Source: an uncultured Flavobacteriaceae bacterium
Lineage (GTDB): Bacteria; Bacteroidota; Bacteroidia; Flavobacteriales; Flavobacteriaceae
Reading direction: 5' to 3'
Length of the DNA stretch: 64,000 nucleotides
Assembly: GCA_947500445.1 (NCBI GenBank)
Contig: CANMSB010000005.1
Location: forward strand, 62,001 to 126,000
The translations under genes were made by a program, and so were the position numbers. Under the pieces are notes generated by a model. It searched no databases and was not told where the DNA came from. It worked only from the letters and a program-made list of their open reading frames with translations. Shown here in pieces: positions 62,507-64,000 of the stretch. Each line of letters opens with the position of its first letter. The first letter of the stretch is position 1.

Positions 62507-63283
62507 CTATTCGTTATAGGGAATGTTTTCGAGCACGTGGTCGATCGTTTTTAAACGTGCTTTCCACTTGTCATTGGCATCTATAATGAGCCAAGGGGCA
62601 TGGGCGCTATTGGTACGCTCGAACATTTTGGTCTTGTATCGGCTGTAGTCGTCCCATAGTTCTTGTGCCCGCTCATCCACAGCGGTCATTTTCCAGCGCT
62701 TTAGCGGGTTCTTTTTAATTTCCCTAAACCGTTTTGCCTGCTCTTCCTTGTTGATGGAAAAATAAAATTTGATCAAGTGGGTATCCGATTCGATGAGCAT
62801 TTTTTCGAAATCGTTTACATGCGACATAAAAATTTCATATTCGCGCTCCGTACAAAATTGATTCACCGGCTCTACTACGGCACGATTGTACCAACTTCGA
62901 TCAAAAAGAACGATTTCCCCAGGTTTGGGCAACTGGTTGATGTACCGCTGAAAAAACCATTGCTTGCGTTCGTCATCCGAAGGTACGTCCAAAGCCACGA
63001 TTCTAAAATGTCTTGGGTTGATGTATTCCGTAAGCCTGCGAATGGCACCGCCCTTTCCCGCGGCGTCACGACCTTCAAAAAGGATCACTACCTTTTTATC
63101 GTTGTCGATCACCCAGTTTTGTAGCGTAATCAACGCCTCTTGCTTTTTTTTCAGCGTAGTAAGGTATGTTGCCTCCCGTAATGCGTTCTGGAGGTTTACC
63201 TTTTTATTTTTTAAGAGCGCATGAAGTCCTACTTTGGAATTGAGCAGTTGTACTTCCGCTTCGGTCAATTTTTTTATCGGCAT
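62507..63283 (-). CDS. ppk2: Polyphosphate kinase 2 (PPK2), copy 1
   Basis: 258 residues, one-domain PPK2. Walker A FEGRDAAGKGGAIRR is at about 69-83, the lid-module Arg residues follow, and Walker B is VLFDRSWYNRAVVEP. These enzymes make nucleoside di- or triphosphates from polyphosphate (or the reverse). The second PPK2 gene lies 3 bases upstream on the same strand. Confidence 0.93.
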   Translation of the reverse strand: MPIKKLTEAEVQLLNSKVGLHALLKNKKVNLQNALREATYLTTLKKKQEALITLQNWVIDNDKKVVILFEGRDAAGKGGAIRRLTEYINPRHFRIVALDVPSDDERKQWFFQRYINQLPKPGEIVLFDRSWYNRAVVEPVNQFCTEREYEIFMSHVNDFEKMLIESDTHLIKFYFSINKEEQAKRFREIKKNPLKRWKMTAVDERAQELWDDYSRYKTKMFERTNSAHAPWLIIDANDKWKARLKTIDHVLENIPYNE

Positions 63284-63286
63284 GGC

Positions 63287-64000
63287 TTAAGTGTCTATTT
63301 GGATAACGCTCCTGTGGTAGCGCATAATAATGTTCGGGTCGGGCAGTAGGGCAATATCCGAAGCCCCTTTTCCTTCATAGTCGAACTGCGATAGTACATA
63401 TCGCATGCTTTCCAACCGGGCCTTTTTTTTGTTATTGGCCTTTACAATGGTCCAAGGACTAAAATTGGAGTGCGTTTTGCTGAACATTTCCTCCTTGTAA
63501 TGGGTGTAATCGTCCCAAAGCTCCTGTCCTTTCTTATCGACGGGACTGAACTTCCATTCTTTTAAGGGATTGTTCAAGCGCGCTTCGAAGCGTTTGTGCT
63601 GTTCGGACTTGGATATGGAAAACCAAAACTTGATGATCTTCAGGTTGTCCTCGTAAAGCAAGTGTTCAAACTCGGGAACTTGGGCGATAAAACGAGCGTA
63701 CTGTTCCTTGGTACAAAAGCCCATAACCGGCTCTACCACCGCCCTATTGTACCAACTGCGATCAAAAAAAACGATCTCACCGGGATTGGGCAACATTTTG
63801 ATGTACCTTCTAAAATACCATTGTCCTTTTTCTACCGCCGTTGGCTTACTAAGTGCGACAACTCTTGAAGATCGGGGGTTCAGATGTTCCTTGAACCGTT
63901 TAATGGCCCCGCCCTTTCCTGCGGCGTCCCTTCCCTCAAAAAGGATGACCACACGCATTTTATGCCGGGCGATATGTTTTTGGAGGTTTACAAATTCCGA
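63287..64000 (-). CDS. ppk2: Polyphosphate kinase 2 (PPK2), copy 2, cut by window edge
   Basis: The frame is open to base 64000, so the N-terminus lies outside; 237 residues are visible. Walker A FEGRDAAGKGGAIKRF and Walker B FFDRSWYNRAVVEPVMG are intact. Compared with the neighbour it has a C-terminal extension of about 25 residues (DIALLPDPNIIMRYHRSVIQ) typical of a different PPK2 subgroup. The pair probably has split nucleotide preferences (ADP versus GDP or AMP); this cannot be read from the sequence. Confidence 0.93.
   Translation of the reverse strand, partial: SEFVNLQKHIARHKMRVVILFEGRDAAGKGGAIKRFKEHLNPRSSRVVALSKPTAVEKGQWYFRRYIKMLPNPGEIVFFDRSWYNRAVVEPVMGFCTKEQYARFIAQVPEFEHLLYEDNLKIIKFWFSISKSEQHKRFEARLNNPLKEWKFSPVDKKGQELWDDYTHYKEEMFSKTHSNFSPWTIVKANNKKKARLESMRYVLSQFDYEGKGASDIALLPDPNIIMRYHRSVIQIDT

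Noticed and set aside
1-64000. tRNA, rRNA, CRISPR array or prophage
   Set aside because: I saw no T-loop/GTTCGAATC-type tRNA ends, no rRNA-like stretches, no evenly spaced direct repeats with unique spacers, and no phage structural, integrase or lysis genes.

Overview
The window is chromosomal DNA of a member of the Bacteroidota, almost certainly a marine Flavobacteriaceae. Several things point there. Promoters follow the Bacteroidota pattern (TTTG, about 19 bases, then TAnnTTTG). Type IX secretion (T9SS) sorting tails are present. Family-specific neighbourhoods recur: ftsX-DUF3098-uppP-truB; DUF4271-hemD-pckA; polyprenol-phosphate mannosyltransferase-dihydroorotase-DUF4296; and Mrp-NifU-ferredoxin reductase-ferredoxin. 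There is also a SusC-type TonB-dependent receptor. The species cannot be fixed from the sequence alone. I found no rRNA, tRNA, CRISPR array or prophage.

Layout. Bases 1-2700 hold two unrecognised genes, one with a striking 36-residue periodic repeat, then a thioredoxin-fold protein and a TonB-like protein. Bases 2766-5691 are the ftsX/DUF3098/uppP/truB group. A small AT-rich Coa1-like gene and a large T9SS type B secreted protein follow, then leuS, a SemiSWEET, alanine dehydrogenase, a YugP-type peptidase, an Lrp/AsnC regulator and a saccharopine dehydrogenase-like gene (8.7-16.8 kb). Bases 16.8-28.8 kb carry core metabolism: pckA, hemD, a GT39 enzyme, a GT2 enzyme, dihydroorotase, tyrS and a LuxE-like gene. 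Bases 29-37 kb hold two minimal T9SS-tail proteins, a TonB-dependent receptor with a beta-helix lipoprotein, and a divergent PhoB/PhoR-like two-component system. Bases 37-42 kb carry trmB, a LysE exporter, an alkyltransferase-like protein and an Fe-S/electron-transfer group. Bases 42-54 kb are the accessory highlight: three tandem secreted proteins of the G8/CEMIP (hyaluronidase-like) type, an ABC exporter and a divergent penicillin-acylase-type hydrolase. A BLUF photoreceptor follows. Bases 55.4-60.1 kb form a likely D-serine/D-amino-acid catabolic operon (GntP/DsdX-type permease, thioesterase, RidA, DSD1-type PLP enzyme, M19 dipeptidase). The end holds a disrupted DUF2809 gene, a PIG-L deacetylase and two tandem PPK2 genes, the last cut by the window edge.

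The most unusual signal is a superfamily of small non-coding hairpin elements scattered through the gaps. Full copies are about 160-185 bp and have one of several terminal-inverted-repeat types. They share a central palindrome, CCGTAGC-N(3-5)-GCTATGC in most copies, and most are flanked by 3-bp direct repeats. Two copies split the DUF2809 gene, one sits inside another, and three insertions coincide with stop codons (ftsX, the response regulator, the lipoprotein). Two minimal 24-bp palindromes, also with 3-bp flanking repeats, look like stripped-down versions.
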